Source of the DNA: JBLNBQ01 sp050260095
GTDB taxonomy: Bacteria > Bacillota > UBA5301 > DYFA01
DNA: 44,006 nt
Assembly (NCBI GenBank): GCA_050260095.1
Contig: JBLNBQ010000035.1
Coordinates: 1 to 44,006 of the forward strand
Reading direction: 5' to 3'
The position numbers were made by a program, and so were the translations under genes. This document shows positions 13,713 to 21,711 of the stretch, piece by piece (positions within the stretch are counted from its first letter, which is position 1; every line of letters starts with the position of its first letter). Under the pieces are notes generated by a model. That model was not told the origin of the DNA. It saw only the letters and a list, made by a program, of their open reading frames with translations, and ran no database searches.

Positions 13713-15206
13713 ATGCGACTCGAAGTCAAACTGGCCGACCAAGCTTCCGCCTTCGACGTGGAACGCCTCGTCGGGCGCCGCTCGTTGCGCGTCTGGCCCG
13801 GCCGCTCCGGAAGCCTGAGGCTCCAGTCAGACTACAGCTACCGGCGGCAGGTGCCCCGGTGGGCGCGCCTCGCCTTCACGATGGATGCCGTTAGCCACGC
13901 GACCGGCCTGACGGGAGAGCAGTTGGCCGGACTCGCCGCCAGCCCACGGGAGCGGGCGCACTCGCTGGCCCTCCGCCAGGAGGCCGACCGGCCCCCGGTG
14001 AGCGCCGCCGTCGCGCACTTCGCCCAGTCGGAGGGGCTATCGGCTCAGGAGTTCCTCTCGGCGGTGAGCCTCACGCTCGCCCACCAGACTGCGGGGGAGG
14101 AACTTTCGGTCATCCTCCCTCAGGGAATCCTGCCGGCGCTCTTTGCGCGCTACCCCGAAGCCCGCCTGGTCTTCCTGGCCATCGAGGAGGAACCGTGCGA
14201 GCGTCTGACCGACCTGGTCGTGCTCCATCTCTACGAGCGCCAGAAGCGGGAGGAAGTCCGCGGCGCGCTCGGCGGCTCCCGGTTCTTCCCGCAGGTGCAG
14301 GGCGGTTTCTCGCCTCTCAACCTGGCCGCCAACGCCTGCCTCGCCCTCTCCGGCTTCTTCTACCCGTGGCTCTACTTCATCCCGGTCGCCCGCCCCGGGG
14401 GAGTCTTCCTGCTCTTCCTGAACGACCGGGAGCCGTTCAACCTGGGCCACGAGACCCCCTCGGTCTTCGAGACCCTCGGTTCGGCCCTGGGCCAGATCCA
14501 CGGCTGCGTCTCGGAGCGGCTGACCGACCTCACGCGCTTCCTCGCGGCCCCGCCGCCGGCCGCCGTGGAGCAGCTCGTGCTCGGCGTCGCGGCCAGCCTG
14601 AACAACCTGCTGGTCCACCTGTACGACATCGAGGACTTCGACTCGCTCGACGAGCAACTCTCCGCCTGCTTCACGGTGGCGCGCCTGGTCGAGGAGACCG
14701 CCACCGGTTTTCTGACCACCAACGCGTACCTGCGGAAGATCACCTTCTTCAACGTTTGGGACAAGGTGACCGGACTGCAGCGGGACGCCCGTCCGGACCT
14801 TCGGGAGGCCGACCTCAAGCGGATGCTGGTGCAGCCGGGCACTTTCCGCCAGCGGGTCCTTCCCGCGATTCCGGACGCTCCTCCACTTAACAGGCTGCTC
14901 AAGGAACAGGTCTTCGCGCCGCTCGTGGTTCACCTGGAGGAGACGCTCCTGTCGGGCACCGCGCCCTGGGCCGCGCCCGAAGGCCATGCCGGCGACCCGG
15001 ACCGCCTACTCTCCGGCCTGCTCGTGAACTACCGGAACTCCATCCACGGGTACGGCCGGGAACGGATCGGCGACTACCTGGCCCACGCCGGGCTAATCCC
15101 CGATTCCCTGATCTACCTTGTCTTCTTCTGGCTGATGGCCTTGATCCACCGCCCGGCGGACTTCCTGCGGGGGCGGTGGGTCGGCCGGACCGGCGAGCGG
15201 TCGTAG
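13713..15206 (+). CDS. large orphan protein, unknown
   Basis: I do not recognise this protein. From the ATG at 13713 it has 497 residues; the frame stays open to 13506 but no start there has a good ribosome site. It is mostly soluble. A GAF-like look is seen around GGVFLLFLNDREPFNLGHE followed by SVFETLGSALGQI (about 230-270). A C-terminal helical region holds YRNSIHGYGRERIGDYLAH and then a hydrophobic helix (SLIYLVFFWLMALIH). The RNxxHG motif recalls HEPN-type domains but the spacing is not canonical. It overlaps the convergent cytochrome gene by 94 bases. It could be a sensory protein; certainty on function is very low, on being coding high. Confidence 0.75.
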   Translation: MRLEVKLADQASAFDVERLVGRRSLRVWPGRSGSLRLQSDYSYRRQVPRWARLAFTMDAVSHATGLTGEQLAGLAASPRERAHSLALRQEADRPPVSAAVAHFAQSEGLSAQEFLSAVSLTLAHQTAGEELSVILPQGILPALFARYPEARLVFLAIEEEPCERLTDLVVLHLYERQKREEVRGALGGSRFFPQVQGGFSPLNLAANACLALSGFFYPWLYFIPVARPGGVFLLFLNDREPFNLGHETPSVFETLGSALGQIHGCVSERLTDLTRFLAAPPPAAVEQLVLGVAASLNNLLVHLYDIEDFDSLDEQLSACFTVARLVEETATGFLTTNAYLRKITFFNVWDKVTGLQRDARPDLREADLKRMLVQPGTFRQRVLPAIPDAPPLNRLLKEQVFAPLVVHLEETLLSGTAPWAAPEGHAGDPDRLLSGLLVNYRNSIHGYGRERIGDYLAHAGLIPDSLIYLVFFWLMALIHRPADFLRGRWVGRTGERS

Positions 15207-15754
15207 AGGCGAGAACGAACCAGGGGGCCGCGCGCCGTGGCCCATAAGAAGCGAGGCATGAACTGGCGGGTCGCCAGCAAGGCGCGCACCTCTTTGGGGG
15301 TGAGGACCACCGCCGGTGGCTGCGTCAGCCCCGGATGGTCGGCGGCCTCGCCCGGGTTCGTGAGCGCGGCGATCTCGGCGGCGTTGGCGCAGCCGTCGCC
15401 GTCGGAATCAAGAGTCGCGATGCGGGCCAGCGCCGCGGGGGACCGCCCGGCGGCGAGGTAGTCTCGGGCGAAGGCGTTGAGCGGCAGCGGGCCGTGCGGC
15501 TCCTTCAGCCCGTAGGTCGCGTGGCAGAAGTCGCAGCTCCCCTTGGCTTTTCCGTCGACCTTGCCCCCCGGATGGCAAAGGAAGCAGTCGTCAAGACTGC
15601 TTCCTTTGGCCTGGGGGTAAGCATTGAGGAACGCGTCGACGTCGCGAGCGTTCCCGTGGGCGCGGTAGGCCGCCAAGGCCGCCGGGGCCGCCAGAGCGAT
15701 GATTCCCAGGATCAAACACCAGCGCAGGCCCGGTGAGATCGCAGGGCGTTGCAT
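15113..15754 (-). CDS. diheme c-type cytochrome with an EF-hand loop
   Basis: The 213-residue protein has an N-terminal signal or anchor (11-29), two heme c motifs CFLCH (57-61) and CDFCH (74-78), and a perfect EF-hand loop D116-x-D118-x-D120-G with E127 at position 12, so calcium binding is likely. Heme is attached outside the membrane. The C-terminal 30 residues overlap the convergent orphan gene and may be dispensable. The ATG at 15754 follows GGGAGAA. It lies 28 bases after tupA and probably shares its transcript. The redox partner is unknown. A perfect 14-bp inverted repeat runs through the codons of the first heme motif. Confidence 0.85.
   Translation of the reverse strand: MQRPAISPGLRWCLILGIIALAAPAALAAYRAHGNARDVDAFLNAYPQAKGSSLDDCFLCHPGGKVDGKAKGSCDFCHATYGLKEPHGPLPLNAFARDYLAAGRSPAALARIATLDSDGDGCANAAEIAALTNPGEAADHPGLTQPPAVVLTPKEVRALLATRQFMPRFLWATARGPLVRSRLYDRSPVRPTHRPRRKSAGRWIKAISQKKTR
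15576..15608. repeat. perfect 14-bp inverted repeat inside the cytochrome gene
   Basis: CAAAGGAAGCAGTC (15576-15589) and GACTGCTTCCTTTG (15595-15608) pair perfectly around a 5-base loop. In coding terms it spans residues KGSSLDDCFLC including the first heme Cys pair. Its A+T content is higher than its surroundings. Confidence 0.85.
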
Positions 15755-15782
15755 CTTCGTGCTTCTCCCTACGCGTGGGTGC

Positions 15783-16607
15783 TCACTTCGCCGGTTTCGC
15801 GTCGGGGATGAAGAGCTGCTGGCCGTACTTGTCGACACCGAACTGCCCGATGAGTTTCTGGGTGGCCGGCGAGGTCATCCACTCGACGAACTGCTTCGCC
15901 CCCGCGGCGTTCACCGAGGGGAACTTGGCCGGGTTGACGGGCAGGATGCCGTAGGGGTTGAAGAGGGTGCTCTCGCCGGAGACCAGGACCGCGAGCTTGA
16001 TCTTGTCCTTGAACGCAAGGTAGGTGGCGCGGTCGGTCAGGGTGTAGGCGCCCTTCTCGCTCGACATGAGGAGCACGTCGCCCATCCCGGTCCCGGCCTC
16101 GACGTACCAAGCGCCCTTCGGCGTGATGCCGGCCTTCTTCCAGATTTCGAGTTCCTTCGTGTTCGTCCCCGACTTGTCGGCCCGGGAGACAAAGGTCGCC
16201 TGGGCGTCGGCGATGGCCTTGAAGGCCTCGGCGGCGTTCTTGCCCTTGATCTTCGCCGGGTCGGCCGCCGGCCCGACGATGTAGAAGTCGTTGTACATCA
16301 CGTCGTAACGCTGCACGGCGAACCCGTCGGCGACGAACTTGTCTTCTTGCGCCCGGGCGTGCACCAGGAGCACGTCGGCGTCGCCCCGGCGGCCCATCTC
16401 GATGGCCGCGCCGGTGCCGACCGCGATGACCTTGGTCTTGAGCCCGCTGGCCTTCTCGAAGAGTGGGAGCAAGTAATCGAGCAGGCCGGAGTCCTGAGTG
16501 CTGGTGGTGGTGCTGATGACGAGCTCGCCCGGTTTGGCCAGGGCAGCCCCGGCCGCCATCCCGACCAACAAGAGTGCAACCATGAGCGTTGCGCAGATTC
16601 GCTTCAC
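15783..16607 (-). CDS. tupA: tungstate ABC transporter binding protein TupA
   Basis: TupA binds tungstate outside the membrane for the TupBC permease. The 274-residue protein has a signal peptide (to about ALA) and the family hallmark TTTSTQDSGLLDYLLP at the mature N-terminus. It also has VGTGAAIEMGRRGDADVLLVH and RADKSGTNTKE, both oxyanion-contact blocks. I chose GTG at 16607 (MKRICATLMVALLL) because AAGGGG lies 7 bases before it; an ATG six codons upstream has no site. No tupB or tupC is in the window. The downstream neighbour is a diheme cytochrome. Confidence 0.93.
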   Translation of the reverse strand: MKRICATLMVALLLVGMAAGAALAKPGELVISTTTSTQDSGLLDYLLPLFEKASGLKTKVIAVGTGAAIEMGRRGDADVLLVHARAQEDKFVADGFAVQRYDVMYNDFYIVGPAADPAKIKGKNAAEAFKAIADAQATFVSRADKSGTNTKELEIWKKAGITPKGAWYVEAGTGMGDVLLMSSEKGAYTLTDRATYLAFKDKIKLAVLVSGESTLFNPYGILPVNPAKFPSVNAAGAKQFVEWMTSPATQKLIGQFGVDKYGQQLFIPDAKPAK

Positions 16608-16629
16608 CGATGATCCCCTTCCCATTCGT

Positions 16630-16647
16630 TATGCTGAATTGAGCATA
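16630..16647. promoter_or_regulatory. 18-bp palindrome upstream of tupA, possible operator
   Basis: TATGCTGAATTGAGCATA is symmetric except for one central pair and lies 23 bases before the tupA start. The flanking CGTTAT resembles a half-site of ModE-type oxyanion regulators. No ModE gene is visible in the window, so the regulator is unknown. Confidence 0.45.
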
Positions 16648-16817
16648 TCCAGTTCCACTAATTCCCCCCTGTCCCGCCAGTTCCTGCAAAGAATTCGCGT
16701 CAGCCCCGATGATTCTGGGCAGCCCGCAGAAGAAGGGCTGCCTTCCACCCTGCACGAATAGACTAGGCAACTGGCCGCGCCTCTCGAGCGCACCAGGCCG
16801 GTTGGAGGCCTTCTGTC

Positions 16818-18557
16818 TTGCGCACCGTCCTTCGTCTCTGCCGCGAGGCTGCCCACTGGTGGCCCGACCTGCTCGCCGCCACGGTGGCCCTGCTCGGCAT
16901 CACCGGGCTCAGCTTGTGGACCCCGCTACTGATCAAGGAGATTCTCCGGCTGCTCCGCACCGCCGGCCCCACGGCCGCAGCGACCCAGGCGCAGATCGGG
17001 CGGCTCTGCCTCGTGCTGCTCGCCGCCTACCTGGTCAGGGCCGCCGCCCAGTATGTCGTGCGCTACCGGAGCCACGTGGCGGGACACCTGCTGATCGAGC
17101 ACATGCGCAACCAAACCTACGATCACCTGCAGAAGCTGTCGCTCCGGTTCTTCGAAGACCGGCAGGTGGGCCAGCTGCTCTCGCGGGTCATAAGCGACGT
17201 CGACAAGTTCGAGGCGCTGGTTTCCCACGCCGTGCCCGACGCCTGCGCCAACCTCCTGCTCTTCTTCGGGGTGGCGGTGGTCCTCTTCCGGCTCGACGCT
17301 CGCCTCGCCGCCTACACGCTCCTGCCCATGCCCCTCCTGCTCTGGCTGGCGGTGCGCTTCGGCTCCTCGATCCGCCCTGCTCTCCGGCGGGCCCAGGCGC
17401 GCATGGGCGACCTCTCGGGGCTGATCAGCGAGAACCTCTCGGGCATCCGGGAGATTCAGGTGTTCACCCAGGAAGGGAAGGAGAGCGCCCGAGTCCACGC
17501 CTCCGTGCGGGGTTACATCCGGGAGGTCCTCGACGCGCTGCGGCGCTCCGCCACCTACCATCCGGGCATCGAGTTCGCCGGGTCACTGGGGACGGTGGCG
17601 GTGCTCTGGTTCGGCGCCCGTCAGGTGCTCTTCGGTGGGCTGCCGCCCGAGACGGTGGTCGCCTTCGTCCTCTACCTCTCGATGTTCTACGGCCCGGTGA
17701 CGGCCACCAGCGCCATCGTGGAGTCCATCCAGACCTCGCTCGCCGGGGCCGAGCGGGTCTTCGAACTTCTCGACACCGAACCCGACATCCACGACACCCC
17801 CGGCGCCCGGCCGCTGCCGAGGATCGCCGGGGAACTTCGGTTCGAGGACGTCACGTTCGCCTATCGCCCGGGGGAGCCGGTCCTGGAGCACCTCTCCTTC
17901 ACCGTGCGCCCCGGCGAGACGCTGGCCCTGGTGGGGCCGACGGGCGTCGGCAAGACAACCATCGCCAGCCTGGTCCCGCGCTTCTATGACCCGACCGGCG
18001 GCCGGGTGCTGCTCGACGGGCACGACCTGCGCACCGTCACGCTGGCCTCGCTGCGCAGCCAGATCAGCCTGGTCCTCCAGGACGTCTTCCTCTTCAACGG
18101 GACGGTGGCGGAGAACATCCGCTACGGTGCGCCGGGCGCGACCATGCAACAGGTGGAGGAGGCGGCCCGTAAGGCGCACGCCCACGATTTCATCACTCAA
18201 CTGCCGGAGGGCTATGAGACGGTGATCGGCGAACGGGGGGTCAAGCTCTCGGGCGGCCAGAAACAGCGGCTGGCGATCGCCCGGGCCCTGCTGCGCGACG
18301 CCCCCCTCCTCATCCTCGACGAGGCCACCTCCGCCGTCGACTCCGAGACGGAGGCCCAGATCCAGGCGGCCCTCAAAGACCTGGTCAAAGGACGGACGAC
18401 CATCATCATCGCCCACCGCCTCTCGACGGTCCGGGAGGCCGACCAGATCCTGGTCCTGGAGGGCGGCGGCATAGCGGAAGCCGGGCGTCACGGCGACCTC
18501 CTGGCTCAGGACGGCCTTTACGCCCGGCTCTATCAGACCCAGTTCCGCTCGGCTTAG
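16818..18557 (+). CDS. ABC exporter, fused permease and ATPase
   Basis: The 579-residue half-transporter has a six-helix type I exporter membrane domain (about 1-320) and a nucleotide-binding domain (about 335-579). The latter has Walker A GPTGVGKTT, Q-loop VLQDVFLFNGTVAENI, signature LSGGQKQR, Walker B LLILDEATSAVD and H-loop AHRLSTV. It belongs to the MsbA/BmrA-like class and should work as a homodimer exporting lipids or drugs; the substrate cannot be told. The start is TTG with GGAGG 9 bases upstream. Its TAG stop overlaps the stop of the convergent cyclophilin gene. Confidence 0.95.
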   Translation: MRTVLRLCREAAHWWPDLLAATVALLGITGLSLWTPLLIKEILRLLRTAGPTAAATQAQIGRLCLVLLAAYLVRAAAQYVVRYRSHVAGHLLIEHMRNQTYDHLQKLSLRFFEDRQVGQLLSRVISDVDKFEALVSHAVPDACANLLLFFGVAVVLFRLDARLAAYTLLPMPLLLWLAVRFGSSIRPALRRAQARMGDLSGLISENLSGIREIQVFTQEGKESARVHASVRGYIREVLDALRRSATYHPGIEFAGSLGTVAVLWFGARQVLFGGLPPETVVAFVLYLSMFYGPVTATSAIVESIQTSLAGAERVFELLDTEPDIHDTPGARPLPRIAGELRFEDVTFAYRPGEPVLEHLSFTVRPGETLALVGPTGVGKTTIASLVPRFYDPTGGRVLLDGHDLRTVTLASLRSQISLVLQDVFLFNGTVAENIRYGAPGATMQQVEEAARKAHAHDFITQLPEGYETVIGERGVKLSGGQKQRLAIARALLRDAPLLILDEATSAVDSETEAQIQAALKDLVKGRTTIIIAHRLSTVREADQILVLEGGGIAEAGRHGDLLAQDGLYARLYQTQFRSA

Positions 18558-19072
18558 AGCTTTACCGGCTCCGGGTACTTCTCCCCGTGGAGTTCGAGGC
18601 TGACGTGCTTGATTCGCTGGTCCTCCCGGGGACGGTCCATCGCATCCCTGGCCACCAGGGAGATGGCGTCAGCGTGCTCCTGCCCCTCGATCACCCGGCC
18701 GAAGGCGGCGTACTGCCCGTCAAGATGAGGGGCGTCGCCGACCATGATGAAGAACTGGGACCCCGCCGAGTTGACGTTGCGCGCCCGGGCCATCGAGAGC
18801 GTCCCTTTGGTGTGCTTCAGCTCGTTGGGGAACCCGTTGGCCTTGAATTCGCCCTTGATGCCGTATCCAGGCCCGCCGGTCCCGTTGCCCCGGGGGTCGC
18901 CGCCCTGGATCATGAAGCCCGGGATCACCCGGTGAAAGAGCAGCCCGTCGTAGAAACCGTTCCTGGCCAGGCTGATGAAGTTGTTCACCGTGTTGGGGGC
19001 CTGGTCGGGAAAGAGCTCCGCCTTGATGACCCCGCCGTTCTCGAGTTCGAACGTGACGATCGGATTTGGCAT
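18554..19072 (-). CDS. cyclophilin-type peptidyl-prolyl isomerase
   Basis: The 172-residue protein is a complete bacterial cyclophilin: PNTVNNFISLARNGFYDGL, FHRVIPGFMIQGGDPRGNGT, GSQFFIM and HLDGQYAAFGRVIEG. It lacks a signal peptide, so it acts in the cytoplasm, catalysing cis-trans isomerisation of proline bonds. The ATG at 19072 has GGAGG 7 bases upstream. It may be cotranscribed with the zinc-ribbon, unknown and Ku genes upstream, though the gaps are 50-150 bases. Confidence 0.95.
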   Translation of the reverse strand: MPNPIVTFELENGGVIKAELFPDQAPNTVNNFISLARNGFYDGLLFHRVIPGFMIQGGDPRGNGTGGPGYGIKGEFKANGFPNELKHTKGTLSMARARNVNSAGSQFFIMVGDAPHLDGQYAAFGRVIEGQEHADAISLVARDAMDRPREDQRIKHVSLELHGEKYPEPVKL

Positions 19073-19165
19073 GTGGTTTCCTCCAATCCTAGTATGCCCA
19101 TGGGCCGCGAGGCAGGACACCCGGCGGGGCCGGACACGCCGCCGGGTGACGGAATGCGCGAGGAC

Positions 19166-19462
19166 TCAGCTTTCGCCGCCGAACAGGGCCAGTTGGTGCG
19201 GGGCGTCGCCGGGAACCGGCTTGACCGGCCGCGCCGGCGGCTTGCCCGGGGGAAGCGGCGTTGGCTCGCGGTCCGCCGCCCCGGTGGATCGCGGCCCCGG
19301 CCCTCCGCCGGGCGGTCCGGTCCGTCCCAGCGCCAGGCGGAGAGGCGGCTTCATCAGCCGGTCGCACCGCGCGCAGCGCGGCGCCTCCCCGACCGGAACG
19401 AGCACTTCGATGGCCCGGCCGCAAGCCGGGCAGACGAAACAGGTTGGACTGTGCTGCAGCAT
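19166..19462 (-). CDS. small zinc-ribbon protein with clamp-binding-like tail
   Basis: The 98-residue protein has an N-terminal zinc ribbon (C11/C14 and C30/C33: CPACGRAIEV ... CARCDRLM), a long Pro/Gly-rich disordered linker (about 48-85) and the C-terminal motif HQLALFGGES. QLALF (90-94) fits the bacterial beta sliding clamp-binding pentapeptide QLxLF. The ATG has GGGAGG 9 bases upstream. It lies in the same direction as ku. The ribbon and motif are seen directly; clamp binding is inference. I know no named family for it. Confidence 0.65.
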   Translation of the reverse strand: MLQHSPTCFVCPACGRAIEVLVPVGEAPRCARCDRLMKPPLRLALGRTGPPGGGPGPRSTGAADREPTPLPPGKPPARPVKPVPGDAPHQLALFGGES

Positions 19463-19520
19463 CCCGGCATGCCTCCCAGCAGGGAGAGTTCGGCGGAGGT
19501 CCCCGCCTTCCTGCCTGGGG

Positions 19521-19724
19521 TCAGCGGGGCGGTTTGGTGCCGACCTCGGCCGCCATCAGCCCGTACTGGGTCCGGAGAACCCTGAGCGCGCGCCGGCAAA
19601 CCTTGAGCCGCCGCCAGATCACCGAGTTGGGCGGGTCGTCCTGCCAGCGCTCGCACTGGTGGTCCATCGCGTCGAGGTCCTTCAGCCAATCCCGGAAATG
19701 CCGGGCATGCTGCCAATGCGCCAT
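19521..19724 (-). CDS. small helical protein, unknown
   Basis: The 67-residue protein is charged and helical: MAHWQHARHFRDWLKDLDAM, DHQCERWQDDPPNSVIWRR and LKVCRRALRVLRTQYGLMAAEV. The ATG at 19724 is preceded by GGAGG at 8 bases, which decides the start against a longer open reading. I do not recognise the family. It sits between ku and the zinc-ribbon gene on the same strand. Confidence 0.6.
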   Translation of the reverse strand: MAHWQHARHFRDWLKDLDAMDHQCERWQDDPPNSVIWRRLKVCRRALRVLRTQYGLMAAEVGTKPPR

Positions 19725-19876
19725 GCCGTCCACCTCCTGCAAGACTTTCCCCCAGCGTATGCCAGGCCCAGTACGGCCGTCGCAGGAGAAACGGCCTATC
19801 CTCCGCACGTCGAGGCGGCAGGCGGGCGGGCGGACCGCAGGCTACCGGCGGAAGCAATTCTTTCCTTAGGCCTCCG

Positions 19877-20593
19877 TCAGCCCCGCTTGGCCAGGGCCTC
19901 CGCCGCGGCGGCCAGCCGCCGCCCCGGCTCGCCCCGGTCCGCTGCCCTGAGCGTCTTGGGCGAGAACGGCGCGGCGCCCGCCTGAACGAGCGCCTGCGCC
20001 AGCGCCAGATCGCGCGGTCCCACCCGGCCGGCGCCCGTCTGAAGGGCGGTGAGGGGCCGCAGTTCCTCCGGCCAGACCAGGGTGTGCAAGACCAAGGTCT
20101 TGCCGTAGGGACGGATCACCACCGGAACCTCCCGGTTGCGGAGGGTGCCGGTGCCCAGGGCGGCCCGGCCTTCTGCCTCGAGGGCCCGTTTGAGCAGCCG
20201 GAAGAGGCGCGCCCCGCCACCCGCCGGTTCCAGGTAGTAGGGGCGTTCGAAGTAGAGCGGGTCGAGCTCGGCCAGCCGCACGAAGGCCGTCACTGTGATG
20301 ACTCTCCCCCGGGCGCTCTCCTCGTCGCCCGCCGACGCCGGTCCCGCCTCGCCTTTCGCGCCCTCCTCCCCGGGGAGCAGCAAGTACTCGTCGCCCTGCC
20401 GGATGGCCCGGGCCACCTGTCCCTTCCCCAATTCCGCCTGGCAGGTGGGACACCACTTCTTGAGCTGCACCGGCGTGCGGCAGGTGCGGCAGACGGTCGT
20501 GAAATGGAATTCCTTCTCTTCCCGCGCCGAGTAAAGCTTGACCGGGATCGCCAGCCCGCCAAGTCCGATGGTTCCGGAAAAAGCGGCGTGCAC
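19877..20593 (-). CDS. ku: non-homologous end-joining protein Ku
   Basis: Bacterial Ku binds double-strand DNA ends and recruits the ligase LigD. This 238-residue protein keeps the family start SGTIGLGGLAIPVKLYSA, the strand PLYFERPYYLEP and the C-terminal KTLVLHTLVWPEELRP. A CxxC...CxxC pair (C35, C38, C48, C51) forms a likely zinc site near the N-terminus. It is shorter and more divergent than typical Ku (about 260-300 residues) and has almost no C-terminal extension. The start is GTG behind GAGGGGG. No ligD is in the window. Confidence 0.85.
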   Translation of the reverse strand: MHAAFSGTIGLGGLAIPVKLYSAREEKEFHFTTVCRTCRTPVQLKKWCPTCQAELGKGQVARAIRQGDEYLLLPGEEGAKGEAGPASAGDEESARGRVITVTAFVRLAELDPLYFERPYYLEPAGGGARLFRLLKRALEAEGRAALGTGTLRNREVPVVIRPYGKTLVLHTLVWPEELRPLTALQTGAGRVGPRDLALAQALVQAGAAPFSPKTLRAADRGEPGRRLAAAAEALAKRG

Positions 20594-20640
20594 GGCCCCG
20601 CCCCCTCTCAAGGAGACGATATGCCGCGGCCCGGAGGGGC

Positions 20641-21657
20641 ATGTCTGGAGAGGAACCCGCCTCCCCGCGGCGAATTGGGCTACCCATGACCAGCGAACAG
20701 CCAGCTCTCCGCAGCGCCGCGCCCCTGGCGGCCCCCCTCCACCCACCCACCGGCCGCCCCGCGGGCAAGCTCGGCGGGATCCTCTGCGTTCTCGGCGCAG
20801 TGGCCATCTGGGGACCGACCTACGTGGCGACCAAGATCGTCCTGAGCGAGATGCGCCCCTTCCTGCTGGTCTTCGTCCGCTTCCTGCTCTCGACCGTCTT
20901 CCTCGCCCCCCTGGCCTGGACAACCTGGCGCAGGCTGCCCGCCAAGCCCCGCCTGCCGCTGGGCAAACTCGCCGCCATGGGCCTCACCGGGGCGGCCCTC
21001 TACTACGCCCTGCAGAACGCCGGGCAGACCTACGTGACCGCCGTCGAGGCCTCCCTCTTCAGCGCGCTCTTGCCGGCGATCACGGCGGTGGTGGCCTGGC
21101 TGCTCGTCCGGGAGCGACTGGGGCTTTGGGGGCTGGGCGGGGTGGCGCTCGCGGTCGCCGGGGTAGTCTTCATGACCATCGGCAGTTCCTCCGGGCAGGG
21201 CGGGCTCAGCCTCAGCCTCACCGGTTACCTGCTCCTGCTCGGCGGCGACGTCTCGTGGGCCGTCTTCACCATCATCGGCCAGGAGGTCAACGCCTCCCTG
21301 CCCGCCGCGATCGTCGCCTTCTTCAACATCGCCTGGGGCACCCTGTTCGTCCTGCCCCTGACGCTCTACGACCTCGCCGGCGCGGGCTGGCCCCACGTTT
21401 CGCTCCTCTCCTGGGCGATGATCGCCTTCCTGGGGCTGGGCGGCTCGGGGCTGACCTTCATCCTGTGGAACCACGGCCTGAAGACGCTCTCCCCCGGCGA
21501 GGCGACCACCCTGACCAACCTGGTCCCCTTCCTCGGCGCCGCCTCGGGCTCGCTGGTGCTGAAAGAGCCCCTGACCTGGGCGCACCTGTGGGGCGCGCTC
21601 CTCGTCGTCGGCGGCGTCCTGCTCGTCACCCGCCCCAGCCAAAGGCCGCAGGCCTAA
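20641..21657 (+). CDS. EamA/DMT-family transporter
   Basis: The 338-residue protein has a roughly 40-residue Pro-rich cytosolic N-terminus and ten predicted helices in two EamA repeats (first from GGILCVLGAVAIWGPTYVATK, second from LSLTGYLLLLGGDVSWAVFT). The final EamA block PFLGAASGSLVLKEPLTW is intact. These are drug/metabolite exporters; the substrate is unknown. The ATG at 20641 follows GGAGGGG closely; an ATG at 20686 would remove part of the extension but has a weak site. It is divergent from ku with 47 bases between them. Confidence 0.92.
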   Translation: MSGEEPASPRRIGLPMTSEQPALRSAAPLAAPLHPPTGRPAGKLGGILCVLGAVAIWGPTYVATKIVLSEMRPFLLVFVRFLLSTVFLAPLAWTTWRRLPAKPRLPLGKLAAMGLTGAALYYALQNAGQTYVTAVEASLFSALLPAITAVVAWLLVRERLGLWGLGGVALAVAGVVFMTIGSSSGQGGLSLSLTGYLLLLGGDVSWAVFTIIGQEVNASLPAAIVAFFNIAWGTLFVLPLTLYDLAGAGWPHVSLLSWAMIAFLGLGGSGLTFILWNHGLKTLSPGEATTLTNLVPFLGAASGSLVLKEPLTWAHLWGALLVVGGVLLVTRPSQRPQA

Positions 21658-21711
21658 CCGGCGCCCCCGCCCTCATATCGTTTTCTGACAGCATTGACGG
21701 AGGACGCGGCG

